Assembly (NCBI GenBank): GCA_033063855.1
Contig: CP093830.1
Coordinates: forward strand, 4,588,854-4,652,853
DNA from: Smittia aterrima
Taxonomy: Eukaryota; Arthropoda; Insecta; Diptera; Chironomidae
Length of the DNA stretch: 64,000 nucleotides
Direction of reading: 5' to 3'
The notes below the pieces were generated by a model that was not told the DNA's origin, did not search any database, and saw only the letters and a program-made list of their open reading frames with translations. Position numbers and translations under genes: made by a program. Positions 28,701-40,700 of the stretch are shown here, piece after piece; position 1 is the stretch's first letter, and each line of letters starts with the position of its first letter.

Positions 28701-31700
28701 AACGGCGGGCCAAACAATGTGTGCTTGGAAGTTTCTAAAGTGTGAAAATATATTCATCATCGTGTTCGTCGCGCGCGTATAGATTTATCAGGAATTCTCA
28801 CGCCTTTTATTGTTATTTTCCGCTTTGCATAACTTCTCGTCGCTCCCCTACGTCTCGCTTCCCTTGAGTCGAGCATAAGAAATGCGAAAACAAATTACAT
28901 GTGATAAGGAGAAAAATTACCGTATTCAGACGATGTTGATGGAATCTTTTTCTGCATCAGATAGCTGACGAGAGGTGCTAAGGTGGGTGAGCGCGTGGAT
29001 GAGGGTAGAACACGTGTGTGTATGTGTGAACGTGAAATTTATACACTTAAGACGTTGAGCTTATTTTCAGATTTTCGGCAACTTTCTTCTCACCCAGCTC
29101 CGAAAATAAACTTCATGAATATTTCAAAATATTTTTTCTTGTCTTCGTTGATCGACATTATTCTTTCTCCGAGTTTGAAGTTCAATGGAAGGAGAGGCTG
29201 ATGTGTTTAATATTTAAATACTTCACGTAACTGTCAGACGTGCCCCGGAAATATCAAACGTTGGAAAAACTTTAAAGTTTTTTTTTCACAACTTCTTCAA
29301 GTGCTCGACGAAAGCTTTCTGTTGGTTTTCTTCGTCAAACTCAATTTGATTGAGATAGAAAAAGTTGGCAAACTTTGGATTGGTTGGATGAAGCCCATCG
29401 GGGGAGGTCTGAGGGTCTGAGTGGATTTGAAAGGGTTGACTTGAAATTTGATTATAATGAAAGGTCTCTAAGTTATTCTCATAACTGAGCAGCTTATCAA
29501 TCGTGAACGAAAGTTTACAAGGCTCAATGGCGAAGAAGGAAAACAAATCCATTAAGCGACCGAGTTTCCATCAATCTTCACCAAACAAAACTTTTCTTTC
29601 TTCTCCACCCGAATCCTTTCATTTCGATATTTGTTGGCTTAAGTCAATCGCTTCTCATCCCATTTGTTTACACAACAATTTTCTTTCGGCAACACATGAT
29701 ACGATCTCGATAAGTTTTCCGAATTTCCTTCAATTTTTTTTTCTTCTTCTCAAGTGCCTCTTGAGTCAAAAGCTTGGCGTGAAGTGTAAAAAATGGAAAG
29801 AAATGTTCATCTAAATAATGTGGAAATTGGGCAAATATGTTTCGAATGGCAAACGCCAAACTCTCGTAGCAACAAAGAAAAAAGGGTCGACGCATATTTT
29901 CAGCTTTCAACCCCATCATCATATTCGAATATTCGACAGAAAAAAAGAGAAATACTCAACCCGAACTCGATGAAAGTCGAATGTGTGATCGGAATGGGAT
30001 TGTTTTCCCTTTTTTTCTCGCTTCTTTCCTTTTCTTTTACGCCACAGAATCCATCATAAGAATTCCACTTTCAACCCAACTAAACTGTGATCAATTTCAA
30101 ATTGCCGGCAAACACTTACGCTTCAAGTGGCCGCCCCCGATCCAATGCTTATCGTAAAACGAGAAAGTTTTCCAAACGGCAATCTGAACGATCCTCTTGG
30201 AGAGGCGCGTAAACAATTTCGAAGAAAAGTTTTAAGCTTCAATTTTAAAGTGGGAAGACACTTTTCTTTCTTCTCGGCTGTGGCTGTAAAGTCAGCATTC
30301 ATTTCCCATCAATTCGTTCGTCGCTCACACGGAAACCTCCACGGTTTAATGCAGAAAATCCATTTTCATTTTGATTATGCGGAGGGTGGACGATGACGAC
30401 GAGCAGGACATTAAAAGTGGAACAGAGGAAGAAAAAAAATGTTCGTTCATTCTCGAGAAGAAGGAAACTCTCGTAAGTGGAGAGTGGGAAAATCTGAAAT
30501 TTAGATTCGCTTTTTACATCATTTTTATGCCCATTCATGAGGCTCAAGTCGTCAATGACGGCTCAGGGTGATGAGACGCTCTTTTTTTCTATTCATTGTT
30601 AACTAAATCTTCGAAGCTGCTGTACGGCTCCCGAGGTTTCTCTGCCACTTTGCATTCACAATTTTATGTGTTTCGGTACCTTTTTCTTCTCCTCGTCGAT
30701 GGCGAGAAGGAAAGGGAGGACGATGCTTCACGAGCCAATCGTCATTATATGGGAATAAATAAACATCGACTCCAGCACATCCCGAGCAGAATTCTTTTTA
30801 TTCTCTCTGCTTCCGTCTTTTGGCTTTTTATTTCGGAAACATAAAACGAACGAAATTTCATCAACGTTTTAATGCAAGAAAATTTGTGTAAGACGTTCAG
30901 GTCCTCGCCTGGATCTCACGGATTACAGATGCTTACATTTTCTTTCTCTATCTTCCCTTCGTCTGTTTTCTTTCGATTACTTCAAGCGAAAAGATTCCAT
31001 CACGTAAGAAATCCCGAAGATTCTTCGATATCAATTGAAAATCAAATGAGGATTTCGTTCAAAAATTTCATTCATGTTAATTTTACGAGTTTGCCTTCGT
31101 CTCATGTCGCGAGATGGAATGTGCTTGGATGAAATCCTTTTTCCTTTTGCCTCGTTTTCTGATTTGCATATTTTCACGGGCTTTGGAATGTTAATGAAAA
31201 CGCTGCTGATTCGAGTGGAAGGAACAAGAAAGCGAGAGAGAGTGAAAAATGAACCAACGCACCTTTAACTTCTGAGAAATTATCTGCTAAAAGTTATGAA
31301 ATTTGATTATTTCTCGTCTCGAGGACACAACAAACAGCAGTCGCTGCTGCTGCGAGAGAAAAAAATTCTGAACAGAACTGACTTTGATGGATTACGAAGC
31401 AAGCAAAGTACAAAAGCGATGTTTCGGGAGAATTATGAAGTGTTGAAATGCTTCAGACTCAAAGTTCATCATTCCAGCGTCGAAATAATCAGAACGTCGG
31501 TCCTTACGAAGCCTGGCGAAAATAAATTTAATTAAATCAGTTCTTTTAGCGCTGATGATGACTTCGCAAATAATTGAACGACATGGGAAATCATTTTAAT
31601 GTCCGACGTTGCTGAACTTCTCGACTGTCGAGCTGTTTGACTTTTCCGTCAAACAAACAAAACTCTTTCGCATAATTTAGTTGAAAAGTTTGCCATTCCA

Positions 31701-32217
31701 ATTTTACATTCATTTATCCAAACTCATCCATCATTTGATTATCGTTTGTAACGAGACAAGGCAGAAGTTGATTTGTGTTGATGCTCGCTCTGTAACGAGT
31801 TTAAATCCTTTAGAATTTCTGTTGAAAATGAAATCTTCTTTCGCTGATAAGATTTTCGTTGGAAATCTCTTCAGTTTTCATGTTCGGCGATCCCCAAACG
31901 AATGTTATAAACTTGTTGCGTGCTTCTGTAACTCAATCAATGACGAGTTTTTTTTAGCGTAAAATTTTCCTCTTGCACGTGAGTGACAGGAAAAGCTTGT
32001 TGTTTTTTTCTTCTCTAAGCTTTCTATTGACTTGCAGTTCTCGTTTATCTGATTTTGCCTTTTTTAGATTGAAAAAAATGTTTGTATTTTATATTAAAAG
32101 TCATTTTCGTTTGTATCGAATGTAGATACGAACGAAATCTTTAATTTCCTTCATTTAAATCACAAGATATCGTGCGATAAGAAATCTTTTTTCTGTGTTT
32201 CATTTTCTGTTTTAAAG
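25787..32217. other. Intergenic stretch between IMPDH and serine protease; nothing supportable seen
   Basis: This 6.4-kb stretch contains the IMPDH 5' flank and many short frames with no recognisable domain. The best minus-strand candidate (29286-29552, 88 residues) has protein-like composition but no splice partner or family resemblance, so it is not called. Confidence 0.5.
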
Positions 32218-33101
32218 TTAAGATGAAGCTGTCAAGATCCATGCACGATGATTGGCCATGCGAGCGTGAACATCAGGATTACCTTGAGCACAAGCAATTC
32301 CCCAGGAGATGATACCAACGACAGTGTTACCAACAGCAACAGGACCGCCACTGTCTCCCAAGCAAGTTCCTTCTCCAGCGCGAGTGAAAGTACAGAAAGT
32401 GTTGTCGAAAACTCGAGCAGCATTAGCCACGCTAAAGCGAGACCGACAGTCAACATTTGTCAGAGTACTGAGATTGACGAATAGCAAGCCATCAGAGTTT
32501 GTGCCAGGATGAGAAGTCTGACCCCATCCGCTAGCGACAGTCATGACACCTCCTCCAATAAAGGTATTGCCCAACTCAGCTGGAGCCACATTTGCTGAAA
32601 ACACAATGTTGATAACTGTCTCAAGAATTGAAACGTCGTTGGCGAGAGTATTTGCGACGAAGTTCGGGTGATTGATAATTCTAGAAATTGCGTAAGTTGT
32701 TCCTCCAGTTGTGCGGCTGACTGTTCCGAGAATAACGAGTGTGTTACCTCCGGTGCGTCCAGCAGTACAATGAGCAGCTGAGACAATCCAACGTTCAGAA
32801 AACAAAGTTCCTCCACAGAAGTCTTAAAAAAGTTTGAACTTTGAACTCTCAATGCGAAAGTTTTATTTTTCATTTACTCACGAACATTTGCTGTCGTTCT
32901 CAATGAAGCTGCGTAAGGGAATTGTCCCACAGTTGCGAATGTGCCACCAACGATACGACCTGACCTTTGAGGGAAGTCATCGGGAATCGCTGCGATTTCG
33001 ATTGAACTAAATAATTTTATCAAATTTAAAAAAAAAACAATTCACTTACTGCCTCCGAAAGCGAAAGCAACCAAACAAAGCGAAACAACTAACTTCAACA
33101 T
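32218..33101 (-). CDS. Secreted brachyurin/collagenase-type serine protease (chymotrypsin family S1A)
   Basis: Three exons (33046-33101, 32882-33006, 32218-32822) give a 261-aa pre-proenzyme. Residues 1-17 form a signal peptide. A short propeptide ends at Arg36, with the mature N-terminus IVGG at 37-40. The catalytic triad is His78 (SAAHC), Asp123 (NDVSIL) and Ser218 (GDSGGP). Six cysteines pair as the standard three disulfides (42-58, 168-182, 191-220 in chymotrypsin numbering). The S1 pocket is notable: Gly at 189 and Asp at 226 (NPDVHAR). This is the arrangement of fiddler-crab collagenase, where the acid sits on the opposite pocket wall, suggesting broad or mixed trypsin/chymotrypsin-like specificity. 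The donor at 33045 was chosen over the nearby GTAAG at 33049 because only it keeps the frame into IVGG. The likely role is gut digestion, supported by GATA motifs upstream. Natural substrate is not known. Confidence 0.95.
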
Positions 33102-33140
33102 TTTGTCAAGACTCTTTCAATTTTAATCAAAAATTTAGCT

Positions 33141-33146
33141 TTTATA
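33141..33146 (-). promoter_or_regulatory. TATA box of the serine protease gene
   Basis: TATAAA (extended TATAAAAG) lies 40 nt upstream of the start codon on the minus strand, implying a very short 5' UTR, as is common for highly expressed secreted enzymes. Confidence 0.6.
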
Positions 33147-33155
33147 GTTGATACT

Positions 33156-33233
33156 TTATCGCAAATCTTATCTGACCACTACAAAACTGGTTTTTACATT
33201 TTCTTTATCAAAGGATAAAAGTCGATTGATAAC
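33156..33233. promoter_or_regulatory. GATA-factor motif cluster upstream of the serine protease
   Basis: Within 78 nt there are three WGATAR matches (AGATAAG at 33167-33173 and TGATAAA at 33204-33210 on the minus strand, TGATAAC at 33227-33233 on the plus strand) and two weaker GATA cores. GATA factors drive midgut enterocyte genes in flies. Binding here is inferred only. Confidence 0.45.
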
Positions 33234-34221
33234 GTAAAAAAAATGCTGCACATGTGGTCTGCTAAATTTATCAATGAAATAGCAATTTCATCGCGGAATT
33301 CTACGATAGCTGATTTACACGCTTTATAAAAAGCTTGTGCAGCTGTAAACTTTCTTTCTCTTAAAGAACCTTATTCAATAACAAAATCTTTATTTCCACA
33401 TTTTTCATTTTTGGCTCATGAATTCTCTATGACTTTAAGAGGCAGATTTGTCGGCATTAAAGCCCGCTCTTGTCATAACGATGCGGAAGAACTCAATTTC
33501 ATGTGTTTCGGAAACGAGGGAAAAACACGACGCCGGAAAAACAACGCTCGCCTCGACACATTGCAGGATTGAGAAATAATTTAATTTTCACTCGCAAAAT
33601 CATCCTAAAGCGTAATATTGTTCCCGACAAATCAAAGACCGGCCGAGTTATTATGTTCCAACTGGAATGTTAATAAAACATTTCGTCGACGGCGATTAAA
33701 TTGATAACGACTCGATGCGAGATTACTCAATCAAGCGGCTCTCGAACAAATCACAGAATTTCATCATTTAAATGCACATCAAACACGCAATTCGGTGACG
33801 GGTGATTGAAAATTTATGGTTTTAATTTATTGCTTAATCATCTGTTAATACGATGGTGCGAGTCGAGTGGGGAGCGCAAGCGAGAGGTGTTAAAATTTAA
33901 TTAAATAAACAACTAAGCAATTTTCGTCCGTCTCATCGGGTTTTATTCCATTTTTATTGGGGGAAGCATTAGTGGATATTTGCTTTTGATGGCGATATAA
34001 ATCCAGGGGAGTTCGTCAGTTATGAAAATTAAATTATTAATTAATTGAATGTGTCGTAATCTGTGTGAGTCGAAACGTCGAATAATCCCCAATCAGCAAT
34101 AAATTTAATGACGATGAATAAAGCAAATCACCCTAGGCAGCTTATATGTTCATTCAATGTTCAGATAATTATTCGATGATGAGAGGTGCCATCGACAAGC
34201 GCGAAGCTTTTTTTTTGTCCC
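33234..34221. other. Intergenic stretch, no gene seen
   Basis: It lies between the protease promoter and the end of the CHK kinase-like gene. No coding signal was recognised on either strand. Confidence 0.5.
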
Positions 34222-35592
34222 TCAGTTTGCCGCAGTGAGAAATAAATATTCAATCAATCTCTCTGTGGTTTCGATCATGGCTTCGCGATAAATTTCATCT
34301 TTCTCCATGAACTCTAGGACGACGTCGTTGCGGCCTTCGTTGCAGATTCTTAAATATTCCTTCTCATCGTTCGCGAGAAGATTTTCGAGGAAGGTTTCCG
34401 GAAGCTTTGTCAAAGTCCAAAAGATTCCTTGTTGAACGAGAGGAAAAAGTTTAAATTGCTTGCAGCTGTCTTCAAAATCTATCCAAGACATTATGGAATC
34501 GAGTTCGATGTCGTGTCGTTGCAACTCTGTCTTCAACTGCTCGTAATAGAACGTCAAGCACTCATCGGTATTCGAATGATCTCGCGAAGGAAGCAAAATG
34601 CAAATGATGACATCGAGAGTAAGCGGGAGATAACGACAGATCTGATAGTCAATCAACAAGCACTGCGACGGTTGATTGAAGTCAACATTTTCAAATCGAT
34701 ACATCAAATTATTTTTCCATAAATCACGATGGCAACAAACCCTTGGAATCAAACAATCGCTTGGTTCAAGAAAAGAAAACATCTCACAGACTTTATCCAT
34801 AAATTTCTCTTCAATCTCTCGCTCGTAACTTGATCCGAATCCATATTTCGTCTTATGAAGAGCGACTGCTTTTAATGCTCGAATTCCAGTCATGCACCAT
34901 GAATTTTCCTTTCCGTACGACGTCTCGAACAACACGTCCTTATACACGTCACCAATGCTCTTCCCTTTCGGCCTTAACTCAAGACGTTCGTACACGAGGC
35001 TAGCAGCATGAAAGGCTGCGAGAGAACGTAAAGCTAACTTGATGTGATTGATGTTCAGATCGATGTGCCTTGGTAAAGTCTGATAATCCGACAGCTTGAG
35101 ATCTTCAAATACGATTAAGTCTTCCCGTGCGAGATAACAAGCCGGACACCATTTCGTAAAGCCTAACAAGATTTACTTTTCGAGTGTCTGATCATTGTTC
35201 AAAGAAATATCTACCTGAATAATGAAGCAGCTTCGGAACTAATCTCATGAAGAATACACTCTCTTTCTTGAAAATGCCGAATTCTTCGATACATTTTCTC
35301 TTTGCCAAGCTCGAGACAGGAAGTGATTTCAAGAAGAAGCGTTTCTCGCGTGCAGCGCCGTCTCTCTACGTGTTTAAAGAACTTGTTTAGCTTCACAACA
35401 TTATTTATAAACTTGATTTACTCTCACATCACGAAATTTAATCTTAAGCGAGAAATATTCTCCAAGAAATCCCGGATATCCATCAGAGTAATTAGAAACA
35501 TCATAATTGATGACTTCACTGCTTCTACCATCTTCTGATTGTTTAATAATTTCCGCACATTCATCAACTGAAATCAAATTTTCACGCTCCAT
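34222..35592 (-). CDS. CHK/EcKinase-like (ecdysteroid kinase-like) protein
   Basis: Three exons (35428-35592, 35215-35365, 34222-35162) give 418 aa, typical of the arthropod EcKinase-like family, whose members are proposed to phosphorylate small molecules such as ecdysteroids or detoxification substrates. The N-lobe shows GFLGEYFSLKIKFRD and, after a 62-nt intron, KRFFLKSLP with the likely ATP-binding lysine, then GIFKKESVFF. The linker carries VFEDL. The catalytic loop is CHRDLWKNNLMY (His250, Asp252, Asn257 approximately). The metal-binding DFG-like site is LIDYQ (Asp277), here Tyr instead of the more usual Phe. The middle exon is easily missed, because an overlapping out-of-frame ORF hides it; only the chosen frame gives family motifs and matching phases. 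It lies 236 nt downstream of the E(z)-like gene on the same strand. Substrate cannot be inferred. Confidence 0.87.
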
Positions 35593-35794
35593 GACAAAAA
35601 TTGTTTTCAGAACCTAAACCAACGAGAGACAAAGCGAGACTGCTCGAACGCACAGTGATTTAAATGAAAAATTAAATTACAACCTTGAGACACAATCTCT
35701 TAATCAAACATTTGTAGATGATCGTGTGAATGTATACACAAATAAGCGTTACACGAACTGATCCAATTGAAGCTTTTGTTGAAGAAGAAATTAA

Positions 35795-35800
35795 TTTATT
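35795..35800 (-). terminator. Poly(A) signal of the E(z)-like gene
   Basis: AATAAA on the minus strand 28 nt past the stop codon, and about 200 nt before the next start codon on the same strand, so the two genes have separate transcripts. Confidence 0.6.
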
Positions 35801-35828
35801 TCAAGTTTGACAGAAGTAGCAGAGGACA

Positions 35829-37765
35829 TCAGCGTTTTTCGGCAAGTATGTGATATGTTTCTCCGTAACTTATGAATAGTTCCTCGCCTGGTTTGATGAT
35901 CTGTTTTGCGAAAATTCCAATTCGCTGATCTCCATTAACTTTAATCACTTTTGCATAACAATTTGAAGATGTTGCGTGATTAGCAAATCGAATTTTGTTT
36001 CCTTTGCGAGTAGCATCGATGACAACATCTTTGTTGACATCGAACATGTAATTGCAGTTGACTTGATCGTAAACTTTACCGCGGCGTTCAGCCTCGCTCT
36101 GAGAAATGATTTCGCCACAATATTCCTGAATGAAAATTGAGAAAATGTGAAAAGAAATTTAAGTAAAGAGACGAAAGAATTTTACACTAATGTACTCGTT
36201 CTTTTGAGCTCCATCCTTCAAGAATATCCCCCATCCCGCAACATCGCTAGGTGCCAACAGCAAATGTTTTGATAAATTTCGCTGAATGTTGACGTTCTTG
36301 CATGTTATGTTATTTAAATCATGCTCATGTAATTTGCAGTTTTTACACAAGTCCGGATCACATTCGCGAAGAGCTTTAAAGCAACTGCACAGATTAGTGC
36401 TGCAGTAGCTCTTGCAAAGACAGCCTTTGAATCGATTTGGACATTCTAATGAGCAGTTGCAGAATTTCTCGCAATTGTTGTTGCTGTCAAAGCATTCGCA
36501 AGTCTTCTCATCGCAAAGACCAACGCAATTGCAAGGAGTGTAATTGCTAAACTGAATCTTTCCTTCCTGAGTTTTTCTTTGATTGTGAATTGCCCATAAG
36601 TCAGTGTTGGTTTTCTTTTTCTGTGGTTTTCTTGAGACAGCTGCTTTCTCTTCGCCTAAGTCTAACGGATCAGCATGTTTCAACTCTTCTTGTGCAAAGT
36701 CATAAACTTGTTTGCATGTTTTGTATTGAATCCCTACGGCAATGGCGCAATAGTTATTCAAGAACGAGCGTCGCAAAACACGAAACAATGACTGATCAGA
36801 GCCCGTCCAAGCGTCATCTGTCTGCTTTGATGTTTTGTCTTTCATGAAGCAATTTTCGCCACAAGGAACATCGTTTTTTTCAAGTCCTGGATCCATTCGC
36901 TTCTGCAAATTTGGTCCACGTTTCGTAGGATATTCATGATTGACGCAGCCATACATGAAACATCGTCGACAAAAGTATTTGTGGAAAGAATGAAGTGTTT
37001 GCTCTGCTGACAATGATTGAGCATCTGGACCATCAATATTCGGTGTGAGATTAGGATCAGCACTGTTTGATAATTTGAAGAAACTCTTACGAAGCTGATC
37101 TGGATTGCCTCGGCTTGGAAACATTTCGCTCATTGCAGTGAGAAGCATCAGATTGGGCAAAGAGCTGGAGCTTGTTTCTTCATCTTCAGATTGGTACGGA
37201 ATCATTGCTTTTATCAACTTAACGAATGTGTCGTCATTGATGAAATGTTCAGAATTTTCTCCGCGAATGTTTCCTCCGTAATCTTTCTTCAGCTCCTCGA
37301 AAAACTCAGGATTCTTGTCAAGTAACTGATCTCCCATGTACGGCATATTGCTTCTTATATTTTCGTCTTCAACCATGAAATTCTTTTGAATTGGAGTCCA
37401 ATTAGTCATGTTCGGGATCGGGTTGGCTTTGGAGAGAACAACAGTCGGTGCGAGCTGCTTGTTACCTTTGTTATCTGTCACTTTCGAATTCTTTTTCAAG
37501 GCAACCGATTTATTGATGTTGTTCGGGAAAGTGCATTTAATGTTATTCAGTTGCTTGTTTGCTTTTGCTTTGCATTGTTTTCTGATGAAAAAGTTAGAAC
37601 ATGAGGAGAAAAATTGAATTCAAAGAATATCTTTTAAACCTACCGATTTTCAATCCACAAACCGTCAACTTCATCTGTATCGAATTCTATTTGTTCTTGG
37701 TACAAGGTCTGAAACTTTGAAATCAGTTTTTGCTTGAACTCAGAGCTTATTTTCGGTTTTTCCAT
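35829..37765 (-). CDS. Diverged Enhancer of zeste (EZH-type) histone H3K27 methyltransferase homologue
   Basis: Three exons (37644-37765, 36186-37581, 35829-36125) give 604 aa, shorter than fly E(z) (about 760). Domains in order: the N-terminal EED-interacting region is reduced; [23 protein letters not shown] is the best conserved N-terminal block; the cysteine motif [14 protein letters not shown] lies near 239-253; a SANT-like [16 protein letters not shown] near 299-314; the zinc-binding CXC domain near 389-456; then the SET domain to about residue 600, with [29 protein letters not shown] and NCYAKV. E(z) is the catalytic subunit of Polycomb repressive complex 2 in the nucleus. Several SET residues differ from the canonical enzyme: the site of human EZH2 Tyr641 is Val528, NHS is NHA, and the C-terminal FDYRYG segment reads ISYGET, with the usual IEREMEI tail absent. 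It may be a paralogue with altered activity; a canonical copy elsewhere is likely but not seen here. Confidence 0.9.
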
Positions 37766-40700
37766 TTTTGCAATTTATCTCGGCGAGGTCACTGAACTAA
37801 GTGAAATTTAAATTTTTCAGTTAACTTTTTATTCAAAACAAACATGACAGTTGAATTAATTACAAAACGCAAGGAATCATGAACAAGAAATATATTTACA
37901 ACAAACTGACTTGAATCGGTTGATGCTTCTCCTAACAAGTTTTCTCATATCTTCTTCAAGCTCATCACGCAGTGGTACGTGTTTGCTGATTAAACTGAAG
38001 CGTCGTCATTGAGACAACGAAACACAATCAAAACTCTTTCCACCACCGAACCAGCCCGCATCGAATTTCAAGAGAAAACGAAATTTGTCGCAATGGAAAC
38101 TTCTTAATTAATTTAATTTAAATGCAAAGTGCATTTTTGCTCTCCCTCTCTCCCAGCATTGATAAACATTAAGCTTTTTAAGCATTCAGAGTGCTCTTCG
38201 CTCGTGGAATAATCCCTCGTGTCGTAATTATCTCTCTCCTCGTCCCACCGTTTCGATAAGTTGTCGGAATCCATTCCATTTACATTTAAAACTGCTCTCG
38301 AGATCTTCTTGTGCATCTCCAGTAGCGAAATGAAAAATGCTTCCGAACGCTTTGAATATTCAAGTGGAAATCGATCTGGGACTGCCTCTCGTCGGGTCGT
38401 CGTCGTGATGAATTTAATAATAAAAAAAACCTTAATCTTTACTCCTCGGAGTTGCAGAACTCGAAAAATTCCTTCATTGTTCTGCTCCCTAAATGACAAT
38501 GATGGCAATGATGCTATTTGACGATTGCGAGAAAGATTTCTTTTTTAGCAAATATCTCTTAGGAAATATTTGGAGAGGAACAACAATCTTTATCAGGAAT
38601 TTTGAGAATTTCCAAGGAGATTTACTTGGAATGTAAAGAAACTCTCGAGAAATTATGAATTTCAGTAAATCCTTTTAAGTCCCGTTAGCATGATCATGAA
38701 TTCCGTCAAGAGCAACTTAACTGAAGTTGATCAGAATAATCATCAACGATCTTGATTACTGAATACCTCCCTAAACTCTTTTGCAGTTACTTGAAACATC
38801 TTTAAGCCTAAATTATGAGAGCAGCACTTAACTTCATCAATTTATCGACAAACCACCCCCGCACGCCTTTTTATTGAGAAGAAGTGGCTGCGTTTGAGAG
38901 CAACTTTCCACAAAGCAACAAGAGCTCAAACTTTGTTACGAAATTGCTCATCTGATGCTTCAGACGGGAAAAGCCGCAAGACAAATTTATTTCAAAAAGA
39001 AGAAAACAAATTTGGATGTAATGAAAAATTTAATTTTCCACTGGGACGGGAAAACTGTGAAAGAAGAAAAGTTGTTAAAAAGTTTGCTTTCTTTCGATGA
39101 CTCAATGAAAATTTTATGAGGTTTGTGCTGAGGGTACACGTCGCCGTTGATGCGGTGACAGGGAAATGCCTTTCAGCTTTAGCTTCGAGCTCCGGGGAGT
39201 CTTCAGAGCGGAACTTTCTCGTGGAGTTCAATGTTTACGCAATCTAAATTGAGTGATCTGACAATCTCGCTAACACGACTCGACACTCGCTCGACAATTA
39301 ATTTTAGTGACCTACCTCAACCGAAAGCGTCAAGAATTAGATTAAAACTTTATTGTTAGAGGATTGCGAACTTGTTTGAATTCGTTTCAATGCAATTTAT
39401 CATCGAACAGGAATAAATTGTTAGGCAAAATAAATTAAATTCTCATATGTCAAGCGAGAATTTGAAATACTTCGTTGTCAAGTGACGTGGTTGACATTAA
39501 AATGCATCAGCGAGTTTATAAGTCTTTTAATTGTAGTTGAAAATACGAATTTCAAAGCTTTCAGGTTTACCAATTAATTTTTCGAGAATCTAATTAAATT
39601 AATGATCATAAGAGTTCCTTTGCGAGTTCGTTCGTCGGCAAGCAACATCAACTCATTCATTTGACCTCCCATTATGAAATTTACGACGACAAAGTCAACT
39701 CCGAAAGTTATCGAACATTTTCTCGGCCATAAACTACGGCATCGGAGAGTAATCGTCGATTGAAAAAGGTTACTCGTTCATGACAAATGCTTAAAAGATT
39801 TGTGTTTATAGCGCTCTTTGACACAATAAATTTCTCTCTCTCCTTCTGTCTAGAAAGAATTTTTTTTACGCTTTTTGAAATTCAATGAAGAAACGACAAA
39901 AACTTTTCCTTTTGTTGAACTTTTGCTTTCATTATGTCTTCGAATGATGAACAATCCTCAATGTCTTCATTTCTCAAGTGAACTTTTTTTTTCATGTTGC
40001 TGACTCCCTATGAATCGCAACGTGAAGCAAGCGAGTGAGGAGACGAGTGGAACGAGGAAAAAGTTCATTCATTCTATCCATTCGCACAATTGAGCAAGCT
40101 CATGAGTGAATGAACCGAGCGAAAAAAGTTTTTCATCATGAAAACTTTCTTTTCTTCCTCTTTTTTTTTGCTTTTCTTTCTCGCATCGATGAGCGTGTGA
40201 AACCGAGCGGAAAAGGGGATACTTTCATAATTATGAAATGGCAACAGGAGCATTTCCACCTTTCATCAAAAGCGAGAAATGTAAACAAGCGATTTCACCA
40301 GCAATGTTTGATCTATGATGGGGAGCGGTGTTCATTTTAATCACGCAAATGGACACTTTTGTTTCAGACTTTGCTTTCAACTTAAGACTGTCTCGACCTT
40401 TTTTTTAAAACGAATGCAATGAAGCAAAGGAAATTTCTTATACAAGTTCTGCTCCATTCCTTTCAGTTTCCCTTTAATTTGAAACAAATCGGCCGCGTTG
40501 AATTGAAGCGAAAAGAAACGAGAAGGGAAATGCAATGTAAATCGTAACAAAAACCGCAGTGGAGGGTTCAGAGAGCGAACGAACATGAGAAAATAATAAG
40601 GAAGCAGCTGGAGAATTTTCTGTTTATCTTGAAACAAAACTTTTCATTAACTGATCGTATCAAATTCAACTCAAACTCCACTCAAAAAAATCTTTGCAGC

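Noticed and set aside
29286..29552. 88-residue minus-strand ORF with protein-like composition
   Set aside because: An in-frame stop lies just upstream, no family is recognised, and no poly(A) signal or splice partner was found.
35211..35396. 61-residue minus-strand frame inside the CHK kinase-like gene
   Set aside because: It is the wrong frame; the neighbouring frame carries the family motifs and matches intron phases.
38113..38508. 131-residue minus-strand ORF
   Set aside because: No recognisable domain or gene signals; low-complexity composition from a noncoding stretch.
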